DNA of 64,000 bases from NCBI GenBank assembly GCA_009823505.1, contig VZQC01011955.1, positions 2,418,852-2,482,851 on the forward strand, in the 5' to 3' direction. The DNA is from Rhizomys pruinosus. Its lineage: Eukaryota; Chordata; Mammalia; Rodentia; Spalacidae. The first letter of the stretch is position 1, and the number at the start of each line of letters is the position of its first letter. Position numbers and translations under genes: made by a program. Of the stretch, positions 44,876-55,746 are shown one piece after another. The notes beneath the pieces are model-generated. The model was not told the origin of the DNA and did not search any database. It worked only from the letters and a program-made list of their open reading frames with translations.

Positions 44876-47348
44876 CCCAAGCCAAACAGAGGCCAGGTGC
44901 AAAAGCAGGCTCAGGCCAGGTGGCATCGCCACCTCTGGGAGCACCCAGTTATCTCTGACGATCCTCCACAGGAGTGGAGAGTCATAGCTGGGCTCTGCAG
45001 TGCCCAGACTAGCAGTGGCCATCAAGCCCTCAAGAGCTGTATAGCCAGGGCTGAATCACAGGCTCTGCGTGCAGTGTGACCAAGCAGGTGCCGGACTGGG
45101 AGCATGACCTGGCTCCAGGCCTTCCCTGACACTTCCTGGCCAGGGGAGGGTGATGCCCATTTTCAGGTGCCCACTGAGGGCTGAATCTGGGTCACAGGGC
45201 TAGAGGGCCTATTTGTCCTCCTCTGGGAGGCCCACCTGATGAGCTGCTTCCTGAGGCCATTCTAACAAAACTCATAGGACCTCAAAACCAGCAACGTTGT
45301 ACAACAGGATATCCTCTGAGCATTCTAGATTGTGGTAAATTCCTTACGTCTAGGCTTGGCAGGGTATTTTTGTGAGGCTGTGGCATTCCCCTTTTCAGAC
45401 TAGGGAGTGCTGGCTATTTCTCTGTAGTGCTGGTTGCAGGGAGTGTGGGGTGGGCTGGGGGGACTTGGAGAGGCCAAAAAGATGGTCAGGCCACCTGAGC
45501 CAGTTCTCCAGCATGCCTGGAGTTCCACGCATGAATTCTCCAAGCTCCCGCTTCTCGTTCTACCCCCTGTGGCCAGCTGTTTGCAGATGCGGGCAACACA
45601 AACTGCAGCTCTACTGGCCAGGAGCTGCAGCTCCACAGGCAAAGTGCTGTCCCTTCATCTGCACGGGAGCACAGCATGCCCATCACTCAGGGTGCTGGGT
45701 GTGAACAAAATGCCCAGCACAGACCATGCATCTGATTAAAGTAGACTGGTACCTTCTGTTGAACACTGTGCCATGTGCTAAGATTTCACATGTGCAGTTG
45801 GCAAATAATAAATGATTTTCAGAAATATTATTACTATACTTGAAGTTGGATCTGAAGGAGAGATATGAAAAATGGCGGAAAGGTCATTTGCCAACATGGC
45901 AGATTAAATACAGCACAAGGTCTTTGCCACTCCTCTCCTAAAAAGGTGGGGGTCCGATTCTCGGCCTCTGGAGAGTGCCTGGGGCCTCACACTGACCAGA
46001 AGAGAACAGCAGACGAGCACTGTGGATCCCTGAGTCTAAGTCCTCAACCATGCTTTTAGGCTGTAGATGTTATGTGAAGGGGCCTGTGGCCTCCTCAGCT
46101 ACCAGCCATCCCACCTCAAGACATCAGTGAGGCCATCATAAACCAGCCCATCAGGTTTGCAAGATGGTCACAGTCGCATGAACCCGGTCCAGAATGATGA
46201 CTTGAAGAACTGTGAGAGCCATTTCACAGCACCGAAGGTTGCGGTGGCTTGTTATACAATAGCAGGCAATGAGACAGCCATGGGCAGACGGACAGGTCCC
46301 ACACAGCTCAGCTCTCGGCTGTTCCTCTCCTCTCTTCCTTCTATGAGTGCTACCAAGTACACATGGCTTGGCGGAGAAGTTTGAAAATCTGGCCTGGGCC
46401 CAGGCCCTCACTAGATAGCCACAGAAACTCGGACCCAGATATACGAAAAGACTTCAAGAGTTGACAGGACTAGTGACAAAGCCAGGATGGGAACACAAGT
46501 GCAGTGGCCGTCTGACCAGGATTGTGACACTATAATACATAACCTGCAATCCAACCAGCCTGTCAAGTGTTAGTTGAGGATGTATTCTGCCAGCACAAGG
46601 CTGAGCATTTCTGATACCCACGGCAGCTCCCTCACGGAGACTTGGATACAGATGAGAAAACAGTGTGGGTGGACTTGCCAGGGGACAGGGGAGGACAAGG
46701 ACCTTCCAGGGAAGGCCCAGAGCACTGTCAGCTGTAGGCTCTGAGCCTAACTCTCCAAATTCAGCTTTGGGTTGCCTCAAGGTATGTGACTTCTCCAGGC
46801 TGCAGCAAAATGTCCTGCCTGTGACAGTCACCATGGGTTAGGGCCTCAAGAATAGTTTCTCCCGTTCCTTGAGTGAGGATGTTGATTCTAACCCTGGTGC
46901 TGAGGGTGCATCATGTTTGGGCTGAGCTCATCACGACTACATGGTTCCCCTTTGCCATCTACGTTTTTCCCCAGCCTTCCTCACTATGAAGCAGGGCCAA
47001 CGAAGCATCCGCACAAGCACTGGCAGAGAGCCTAGGACATGAAAGCCATTTATTTGCCTGTGACCTCCAGTTTCTGAAAGGGTGAAATAGCTGGACTCGA
47101 AGCTGCCATTTTGCAACCATGAGGTAACAAATCTGAAGACCTGAAGCCAACAGGTGTTAATGGGGAACAGAAAGGCAGAAAGAACCCGGAACCTGAAGAC
47201 ATCATGGGGTTGATCAACTAGCCCCTGATGCATCTCTAGACTTCTTAGGTAAGCAACAGTAGTACCCTCGTGGCTGAGGCTGATGTCAGTCAGACATGCT
47301 GTTATTTGATTGACCCAGGGACTCAGTGAGTCACAGAAGCAGCTGTAC

Positions 47349-47749
47349 AGGTGACTTAAATATTAGAGTTCTGGGTCTGTAATAAGCACTGTGTCTGGAA
47401 CTTCCCACCCATTCCTCTGTAACCTGCCTCAACCCTGAGAACAGACAACACAGAGCCCCTGACATTTCTGTCCTCTGTGAACCAGAAAGGCAGTGGGGTG
47501 GGCAGGAGGCTCCTGGGGCAGGGAGACAAGACCATGGTGATTCCCAGTGCAGACCTCAGGTCTCAGCTCTGAGTAGAAAGGGGCTGGGGGGCGGGGTGGG
47601 AACACTGGTGACACTAGCAGGTGCTGGGACCTTTGCGTTCCCACCTGGATGCTTGCTGCAGGCCACATGGTTGGCTGCCTGTGGATCCCCACAGGGGCCT
47701 CCATGAATCAGTACCTGTTCTACTGAGCCTTCCGTGACTAACCTCGCTG
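47349..47749. other. Rin3: Rin3 intron 2, unique sequence before the minisatellite
   Basis: No gene or dispersed repeat recognised. Confidence 0.5.
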
Positions 47750-49315
47750 GATCCAGAGTCCTCAGCTACCAACCTCCCCTCTGGGAACACATGGCGTCTA
47801 CACCTTGCTGAGCTGACATCTGGGTCAGTGTTCATCCAGCGTCCTCAGCTACCGACCTCCCCTCTGGGAGCACATGGCGTCTACACCTTGCTGAGCTGAC
47901 ATCTGGGTCAGTGTTCATCCAGCGTCCTCAGCTACCGACCTCCCCTCTGGGAGCACATGGCGTCTACACCTTGCTGAGCTGACATCTGTGTCAGTGTCCA
48001 TCCAGCGTCCTCAGCTACCGACCTCCCCTCTGGGAACACATGGCGTCTACACCTAGCTGAGCTGACATCTGTGTCAGTGTCCATCCAGCGTCCTCAGCTA
48101 CTGACCTCCCCTCTGGGAACACATGGCGTCTACACCTAGCTGAGCTGACATCTGTGTCAGTGTCCATCCAGCGTCCTCAGCTACTGACCTCCCCTCTGGG
48201 AACACATGGCGTCTACACCTTGCTGAGCTGACATCTGGGTCAGTGTTCATCCAGTGTCCTCAGCTACCGACCTCCCCTCTGGGAGCACGTGGCTCAGCAC
48301 CTGCTGAGCTGACATCTGTGTCAGTGTTCATCCAGTGTCCTCAGCTACCGACCTCCCCTCTGGGAGCACGTGGCGTCTACACCTTGCTGAGCTGACATCT
48401 GGGTCAGTGTTCATCCAGCGTCCTCAGCTACCGACCTCCCCTCTGGGAGCACGTGGCGTCTACACCTTGCTGAGCTGACATCTGGGTCAGTGTTCATCCA
48501 GCGTCCTCAGCTACCGACCTCCCCTCTGGGAGCACGTGGCGTCTACACCTTGCTGAGCTGACATCTGTGTCAGTGTCCATCCAGCGTCCTCAGCTACTGA
48601 CCTCCCCTCTGGGAACACATGGCGTCTACACCTAGCTGAGCTGACATCTGGGTCAGTGTTCATCCAGCGTCCTCAGCTACCGACCTCCCCTCTGGGAGCA
48701 CGTGGCGTCTACACCTTGCTGAGCTGACATCTGGGTCAGTGTTCATCCAGCGTCCTCAGCTACCGACCTCCCCTCTGGGAGCACGTGGCGTCTACACCTT
48801 GCTGAGCTGACATCTGGGTCAGTGTTCATCCAGTGTCCTCAGCTACCGACCTCCCCTCTGGGAGCACGTGGCTCAGCACCTGCTGAGCTGACATCTGTGT
48901 CAGTGTTCATCCAGCGTCCTCAGCTACCGACCTCCCCTCTGGGAGCACATGGCGTCTACACCTTGCTGAGCTGACATCTGGGTCAGTGTTCATCCAGCGT
49001 CCTCAGCTACCGACCTCCCCTCTGGGAGCACATGGCATCTACACCTTGCTGAGCTGACATCTGTGTCAGTGTCCATCCAGCGTCCTCAGCTACTGACCTC
49101 CCCTCTGGGAACACATGGCGTCTACACCTTGCTGAGCTGACATCTGGGTCAGTGTTCATCCAGCGTCCTCAGCTACCGACCTCCCCTCTGGGAGCACATG
49201 GCGTCTACACCTTGCTGAGCTGACATCTGGGTCAGTGTTCATCCAGCGTCCTCAGCTACCGACCTCCCCTCTGGGAGCACGTGGCGTCTACACCTGCTGA
49301 GCTGACATCTGGGTC
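47750..49315. repeat. 83-bp minisatellite, about 19 units
   Basis: I counted unit starts at 47750, 47833, 47916 and onward to 49240. Seventeen of the full units are 83 bp and two (48248 and 48827) are 81 bp. The unit reads catccagcgtcctcagctac, cgacctcccctctgggagca, then c(g/a)tggcgtctacaccttgct, gagctgacatctgggtcagt and gtt. Variant sites are a/gcac(g/a)tgg, ctac(c/t)g, c(t/a)gctg and g(g/t)gtcagtgt(t/c). Eight units carry CACGTG and the others CACATG. The period is not a multiple of three and no long frame crosses the array. It is about 8.4 kb downstream of exon 2 in the gene's direction. Confidence 0.97.
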
Positions 49316-50081
49316 TCTGTTGTGGCCCCCGTCCCTTTTTCCCTTTCGGCATCTCTCCCATCACATCCATTAGGAGCCCTCGAAAGCCTCAGTGCTCTTC
49401 CCCTAGCTGTGCACACTGCTGGGCTGCATGCCCACACTGGGGTCTAATTTCCGCAAACAGCTAGGATTCCCATAGCTGAACTTCCTCTACATACCAGCTG
49501 GGCAGTGGGTAGAGGCCTGGGCGGAGTGGGGACTGCTGTGTGTCACTAAGAAGGTCACTTGGCCTCTCTGAGCTAGCTTTGTAGTAAGGGAGGCAAGGAT
49601 GAAGGATCCCAGGCCTCCTTCCTTATAGAAAATGCTCTTCTAGCCCTAGTACTCTGGGGTCCTTCCCAGCCCCACAAAGGCTTTCAGGAGAGTCCATTTT
49701 GTGGTTAATTAAGACAATCCTTGAGGCTGGTTCAGATGGTCCTGGATCCCTCTGTGTTGCCTTGGCAAGTATGGGGTAGTTTTTTAATTGTTTTTGTTGT
49801 GTGTGTTCACACACAGAGTTCTTCCCCTAGATAAGTCCAACTGAGCCGGCCGTGACTTTGCTTAGGCAACGTAGACTAACCTCTGAACTTGCCAGTGGGA
49901 TTCATCTTGCCCTTCGTCATCCCCTGAGTACTGAGATCACAGTCCGGCCCAATCCACCCCACACCCCCTGCCAGGAAATGGATTTTAAAAAAACAAGGCC
50001 AGATGGAATAAGTTCAGGGAGAGAATTACATAGTCACCCACAGGACTTCCTCTCCCTAAAAGAAATTATAAAAATCCAGCT
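49316..50081. other. Rin3: Rin3 intron 2, unique sequence
   Basis: No repeat or gene recognised. Confidence 0.45.
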
Positions 50082-50240
50082 GGGGCTGGTGGGTGCACGG
50101 CCTTTTAAATAATCCTAGGCACACTGGGAGGCAGAGGCAGGCACGATCGTTGTTGAAGTTCAAGGTTGCCTGGTCTACCAGAGTGAGTTCTAGGACAGCT
50201 GGGGCCTACAGGGAGACGCCTGTCTTTTTGAAAGTCCATA
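50082..50240 (+). repeat. B1 SINE with many small insertions
   Basis: Recognisable as a B1 ('gggaggcagaggcaggca', 'gagtgagttctaggacagct'). It contains a scatter of one- or two-base insertions ('gccttttaaataatcc', 'gcacgatcgttgttgaag', 'gggagacgcctgtc') unlike normal substitution decay. Confidence 0.85.
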
Positions 50241-50290
50241 TATATAAATATATAAGTAATATATAATTAATAAAATAGATAATAAGGTCC

Positions 50291-50293
<3 letters not shown>

Positions 50294-50326
<33 letters not shown>
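50294..50326. repeat. (CA)n microsatellite
   Basis: About 16 AC dinucleotides following an AT-rich ta/taa stretch. Confidence 0.95.
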
Positions 50327-50329
<3 letters not shown>

Positions 50330-50699
50330 TGGCTGTTTTTACTAGCCATTTTGGACTATAGAAAAGGAGCTGTTTGTGGCTCCTTTTTATTATTTTGGGA
50401 CCATTTTTCAGTCCTATGAGGGCATTTCCCATCATGCCTGTGAAGAGGTGGATGGAGGCCAAAAGTATCAGGCTGGGTGGGTGTCCCAGAGGTCATTTTG
50501 GGCACAGGTGGGTACAGCGAGCCACCAGCACCTAAGATCGTCTCACTGGAGCCTTGACTCCAAAGAGCTGAGGGGTGTGTGCAGGGCGGAGGGCAGGAAA
50601 CCACTGGAAGAACACACCGTCTCCTACTTAGACCTTGCCCATGGTGTGGCTTAGGCTGCATTTCTTAAGGCTGGCTGCAGCTCAGAGTCAACTTGGAAG
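50327..50699. other. Rin3: Rin3 intron 2, unique sequence
   Basis: No repeat or gene recognised. Confidence 0.4.
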
Positions 50700-50867
50700 T
50701 TTGTATTTTATTTATTTTTGGTGTTTTTGAGGCAGGGTCTCCCTGTAGTCCCAGCTGGCCTGGAGCTAGCCCTGTAGACTAGGCGGGCCTTGAACTCACT
50801 CACAGAGATCCGCCTGCCTCTGCCTCCCGAGTGCTGGGATTAAGGGCGTGAACCACCACACCTGGCT
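50700..50867 (-). repeat. B1 SINE
   Basis: Reverse B1: 'ttgaggcagggtctccctgt', 'gatccgcctgcctctgcctc', 'gaaccaccacacctggctt'. Confidence 0.9.
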
Positions 50868-50974
50868 TAAATTAAAGAAGGTTTTTAGCCGCCATGTGGG
50901 TGCTGGGAATCGAACCCTGGTCCTCTGAAAGAGCAGTCGGTGCTTTTAACCACTGAGCCATCTCTCCAGCCCCA
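50868..50974 (-). repeat. Truncated B2 SINE (head half only)
   Basis: Only the head-proximal half of a reverse B2 is present ('agccgccatgtgggtgctgg' to 'gccatctctccagcccc'), fused directly to the preceding B1. Confidence 0.88.
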
Positions 50975-51170
50975 CCTCGGGGGTTTTTAAAGCACACTGG
51001 CAACTCAATGCCAATGGAAAAATTAGCTTCCTTGGCTCAGGAACTGATGGAGCTCTGAGTACTCTAGTCCCATATAGCAGACCTGTGTCTGAGTGAGGAA
51101 GGAAACAAGCATCTCAACTCATGGCCCAGCAGATCTTGGGGCAGGGTTAGATGGAGGAATCCTAGCTTTT

Positions 51171-51437
51171 TTTTTTTTTTTAAGGCATGCACCACACGCC
51201 TGGCATTTATTTATTTCTGTATGTGTATGAATGTACTGTCTGCATGCAAGTTTGTGCACCCGTGTCGTGCAATGCCGCGGAGGTCAGAAGAGGGTGCCAG
51301 ATTCCCCTAGAACTGGAGTTCTCCTGGAATTGGAGTTTCAGATGGTTCTTGGCCACCATGTGGGTGCTGGGGATCGAACCCGGGTCCTCTGTAAGAGCGG
51401 TCAGTGCTCTTAACCACTAGGCCATCTCTCCAGCCCT
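51171..51437 (-). mobile_element. Chimeric B2-B1 retrocopy with 13-bp duplication
   Basis: Read on the minus strand, a complete B2 (long subtype) runs to its aaataaat end, continues into the first ~23 bases of a B1 (gccaggcgtgtggtgcatgc), and then enters a poly-A. The whole unit lies between direct repeats aatcctagctttt at 51158-51170 and 51438-51450, so the B2 and the B1 head arrived as one retrotransposed RNA. Confidence 0.85.
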
Positions 51438-51462
51438 AATCCTAGCTTTTAAAGCCAAACCC

Positions 51463-51630
51463 ACAGCTGGATGGTACATGCTTTTAATCCTAGCACTCAA
51501 GAGGCAGAGGCAGGTGGATCTCTGTGAGTTCAAGGCCAGTCTGGTCTGCATAGTCAGTTCCAGGCCAGCTGGAGCTACAGGAAGATCCTGTCTCAAAAAT
51601 AACAAAACAAAACAAAACAAAATAAAACAC
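51463..51630 (+). repeat. B1 SINE with (CAAAA)n tail
   Basis: 'cacagctggatggtacatgc', 'gaggcagaggcaggtggatc', 'tcctgtctcaaaaataacaa' and then caaaa repeats. Confidence 0.9.
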
Positions 51631-51984
51631 CCCACAAGGGCTGAGACACTGTAGCTGGGAGCCATACTCAAGCCAGGTGCTCCCTCTTGAAGCGCTATTT
51701 CTTCATCATGCCCCATCCCACAGGGCTGTCACATGGTGAGAGGAGGGACCAGCACAGAGGTACCCCACCAGAGCCAAAGGCACATTTCCCCTGGCCTCAT
51801 GCAGGAGAAAAGAGGACTTCCCTAGAGTTTCACCAACCAAAGCTGGAATTCGCACCCCTGGGATCCCCGGGCTGGGGGGCGGGGTGCTCTGAACAGTCCT
51901 GCTGGTCCGTTTGACAGCATCTGTTCTCACAGCTCGGAGCTAAGCCTTCACTATCAAAGACAAATGTGCATTGAAAACTACCTT
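51631..51984. other. Rin3: Rin3 intron 2, unique sequence
   Basis: No repeat or gene recognised. Confidence 0.4.
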
Positions 51985-52160
51985 CGAGGGATGGTGAGAT
52001 GGCTGAACCACTGAATCTGATGGTTTGAATTCTATCCCCAGAGCCCACATGGTGGGAGGAGAGAGCTGACCCCTGCAAGTTATCCTCTGACCTCCACACG
52101 CACCCCAGCATGTGTTCGTTCCCCTTCTCCATAAATAAATAAATGCAATAAAAAAGGAAA
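51985..52160 (+). repeat. B3-like SINE
   Basis: 'ggatggtgagatggctgaac', 'cccagagcccacatggtggg', 'tcctctgacctccacacgca' and a taaa-repeat tail. Confidence 0.75.
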
Positions 52161-52374
52161 CTGCCTTCCAAGCCAGATGATGACACCCCAGTAGCAACAA
52201 GACACATAGACCTTGGCCTCTAGGACAGTTCTTTAATAAAAGGAAGCAGAAGTCCTTGGAGACAGGGAACCTGGGCTGGTTTGGGGACAGGGCAGGAACT
52301 TACACAGGAGCCACCGGAGAGACTCCCCCAAGGCCAGAGTTGGGAAAACACTACCATGAAAGTTGCAAATGAGG

Positions 52375-52690
52375 AGCTGGGAACATGGCTCAGCTGGTAA
52401 CGTGCTTGTCTTGCAACCGTGAAGACCTGAGTTTGATCCCCAGAACCCAGGGAAGAAGCCAGGCATGTGGGGTATGCTTGTAATCCCAGTGCTGTACGGG
52501 CAGACGGGTGGATCTTGGGACTCGATGGGCAGTCAGCTTAGCCTATGCAGTAAGCTCCAAGACTGTGTCTCAACCCCCCCCAAACAACAACAACAACAAC
52601 AACAACAAAAACAGTGCACAGCTACTGAGGAACCTCACCTGAGGTTGACCTCTGGCCTCCATAGCAGGGGACAAACAAAGTTTAAAATTA
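52375..52690 (+). repeat. B3-like SINE with (CAA)n
   Basis: A tRNA-like head 'gggaacatggctcagctggt', B box 'gagtttgatccccag', then a B1/B3-like middle ('gcttgtaatcccagtgctgt'), a caa microsatellite (about 52581-52608) and the B3 ending 'acctctggcctccatagcag'. Confidence 0.7.
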
Positions 52691-52797
52691 TCTTGTAACA
52701 AAATAATTCAAGTAGACTTCGATTGTAGCCCTAAGTGTAAAACAAGAGTCCATGATTCCATATTGATGGAAGTGACTGAGTAAACAGATGAGGAGAT

Positions 52798-53022
52798 GGG
52801 GCTGGAGAGATGGCTCAGCAGTTTAGAGCACTGGCTGCTCTTGCAGAGGACCCAGGTTCATTTCCCAGCACCCGTATGATGGCTAATAACTGTCCTGCAA
52901 CTCCAGTTCCACGGGATCCTAAGCCCTCTTCTGACCTCTGCTGGCGTTACACAACACGGTGCACTTAAATACATGCAGACAATACGTTCATGCATAAAAT
53001 AAAATTAATAACATATTTTTAA
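52798..53022 (+). repeat. Older B2 SINE
   Basis: It starts ggggctggagagatggctca and ends in an A/T-rich tail, with several mutated CpG sites. Confidence 0.9.
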
Positions 53023-54399
53023 AAAATAGATGGGGAGAAAGAGATGAATTATGCAGAAGGATTCCAAATGCCTTTTGGAGCCATGTCATCCAGGAGGCAG
53101 GGTGTAATTCCCAGTCCTCACACCAGAGTGGCTTCCTTCCAAACAGTGATTAGAGAAAGAGGAGGGTAAGAGTGAGGGGAGGGGGAGACCTCATACATGT
53201 AAGTGGGCGACCAAAGTCAGTAACCCTGGACAAGTCACTATGATTTGTGGTACCCGATGTGCTTCAAATGGGAAACGTCTCCTACAGCTCATAGGTCCCT
53301 GGCACGGGTGCTAAATCAGAGGAACTGAAAACCTTAGGAAGTATGGTTGGAGGAAGTAGGTTATAGGGGCGGGTCTTTACCCTGGCCTCTTCCTGTCTGG
53401 CTATGTACTTCTTATCTGCCATAAGGTGATGGGCTTTGCTTGCGCTGGCTCCCTGCCATGCTGTTCAGCCTCACCTCAGGCCCACAGCCATGGTGCCAAC
53501 CAAGCACTAATTGACCCATCTCACACCCCTGAGCCCAAGTAAATCCTTCTTCCTTTAAACTTTAAAAGGGATTTGTCACAGCGGCAAAGAGGACAGTCAT
53601 TAACATAGAATCTTTTACAGGATATGCTGGGAATGGCTTTGCCTCTGTTACCCCATCGAACCTTTCAACCACGCCCAACTAGTAGACAAACCCCAGTGAA
53701 CCTCCAGTCTTCCTCAAAACTGAGAAACTGTGCCAGTCAAGAGAAGCTGAAGGAGGGATGATGACGTGGAATGTGGTGTCCTGCCCAGGATCCTGGGGCA
53801 GACGAAGGGCATTAGGTAAAAGTCACCGGGACTGGTATAGTAAATGTGTTGAATGTTGGTTAGCTGTTGACGCGGGAGAGCTGCCGCATGCCTGGCACAG
53901 GGACACACTCTGTCCTATGCTTGCAACTTTCCTGTAACTCTAAAACCATTATAACTAAAATAACAAACCAGCCCAGCCTGAGTGCAAATGAACAAAGGAA
54001 ATTTTCTGTTTTCTGACTGCCCTGTTGCTGGATCCTGAAGTGTTCCCAGCTCCTTATCAAAGAAGAGGCTGTGGGGAGCAGAGATGGTCCTGGGGAAAGG
54101 AAGAGGGGTGTAGCCAAGGCCACACGGACAGTGGGGACAAGAGGGCTGGCTCCAGGCCTGAGAGAGGCTGTCTCTCACTGTGCTGCAAGAGGTTGACCCA
54201 GGAGGCATCTGGCCACTCTCAAGGCACAGGGACCACCCATGGTGTCTGTCTCTTAAAATGATGACATTACTGTGCGTCTGGAATTTTAGATGGTTCTGTG
54301 AGAACCATACAGTACAGCAACAACCCCCCCCACACACACACACACACCTTGGAACATGGTCGTACACTGTGGCCCAGTTTGGAACTTACTGAGCTACAT
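53023..54399. other. Rin3: Rin3 intron 2, old L1-like remnants and unique sequence
   Basis: Part of 53680-53965 ('ctgtgccagtcaagagaagc', 'gggcattaggtaaaagtcac', 'aactttcctgtaactctaaa') resembles the 3' end of an old mammalian L1 in plus orientation. A piece at 53321-53600 looks like another old repeat ('tttgtcacagcggcaaagag' near its end) that I cannot classify. No gene is seen. A short CA run is at 54331-54349. Confidence 0.4.
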
Positions 54400-54545
54400 A
54401 TCCTCAGCCAAACTCTTACTAGCTATGCAACTTCAGGCAAATAAGTCAGTATCTCGGTGCCACCATTTCCTCCTCTGAAAGGAGTTTGTTAATCATGCCT
54501 AGCTGATAGAAACTGCTATGAGGATCAAATAATATTGGGCAAGTA
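54400..54545 (+). repeat. MIR SINE
   Basis: 'cttactagctatgcaacttc', 'aataagtcagtatctcggtg', 'tatgaggatcaaataatatt' follow the plus MIR order. Confidence 0.65.
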
Positions 54546-55710
54546 GCCATCTTATCTTGTGTGTCAGTACATTATGGGATGTTCATTCAACAGAGATGAA
54601 ATTGGCCAGAGATGTATTTCCCAGAACATACCCCTGTCATTAACTGACACACCTGAATTTGTATAAGGTCTGCTCATATCCTCCTGTACCCTCTAAACCG
54701 TCTCGAGATCACATGTAATCTCTGACACAGAGCAAGGCTGTGTAAATGGTTGTTATGCTGTGCTGTTTAGGGTCTGCTCATGCTCAGTGTAGATCCAATT
54801 ATTTCCCCCAAGTATTTTCCATCCACAGTTGACTGCTCAGGTGCGATATAAGGATACGAGGGTGACTGTTTCTCCATCTGGGGCTCCACTCTGGCCTAGC
54901 TAGAACTGGATTCCAGTCTCAGGCCCCTTCAGACAGCTCTGCGTCTTCCCGCCCAGGACTGATGATGGCAGGTGTCTGTTCTCACTCAGTGCAGAGACAA
55001 AGAGCTGGAAAACCAGTCCTCAAACCCCACAGGCTTTAACCTATGATGGTCACAAGCTGGCGGATGGCATAGAGCTCCCAGGCTGTTAGGTGACAGAGCC
55101 CCAAAGTGTGTAGGGAAATGAACTCAGGCCTCCTACTGGCTCTGTGAAATGAGGCAAAGGCAGATCCTGCTTGATGAGGAGATGATACCTGGAGAGCACA
55201 GGAAAAGCACTTGGGAAAAACCCCACAGAGCCACCCCCCGCCCCCACAGGGCCTGCGAGATGGCACCTTTTGGTGCTTTTTGAAGAAAGGATAGCACCTA
55301 AGCTAAGCAGCACAGGGTGAGGCCTACCCACAGAGCCCCACTCCAGCCCCAGGAGCACCTCTGATGAGACTGCCACCTCTTTCATTGCCTCAGCTTGTGA
55401 CACGGTCCCCTCTGCATTCTTCCCTGGGGTGTGCCCCTCACCACTAGATGCCCTTTCCACATGCCCTGGACATACCCCTCCTGATGACCAGCCATCGACT
55501 TGCTCCTCCACCTGCTTTTAAGGCAAGTTCTCCTGAGAACAGGGGAGCAAATTCAGCAGGGCCTCACAGGGGAGGTAATCAGGCTGCCAGGGGGATCTGC
55601 TTTCTAGGCCCCAGTCACTATAGGACTAGAAACTCTTACTGGGAGGAATAAACAGTGGCATCTCCCTGCCTCCTACCTGCTGTCTGTTATGTGCCCTGTG
55701 GAAAAAGTCA

Positions 55711-55746
<36 letters not shown>

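Larger units (their letters stand above)
40823..47348. repeat. Duplicated block, copy 2 (cleaner copy)
   Basis: 6.53 kb. It starts inside the poly-T of the B1 that opens copy 1 and ends with the same agctgtac, after which unique sequence continues (aggtgactta). Its SINEs match consensus, so this is probably the correct version of the locus. Confidence 0.9.

Noticed and set aside
34155..47348. A recent biological segmental duplication
   Set aside because: Not excluded, but the exact placement of the N at the junction, near-identity of the unique part and error-like indels in one copy make an assembly overlap the better explanation.
47750..49315. CRISPR-like repeat array
   Set aside because: Repeats are directly adjacent with no unique spacers, the unit is 83 bp, and the DNA is mammalian; it is a minisatellite.
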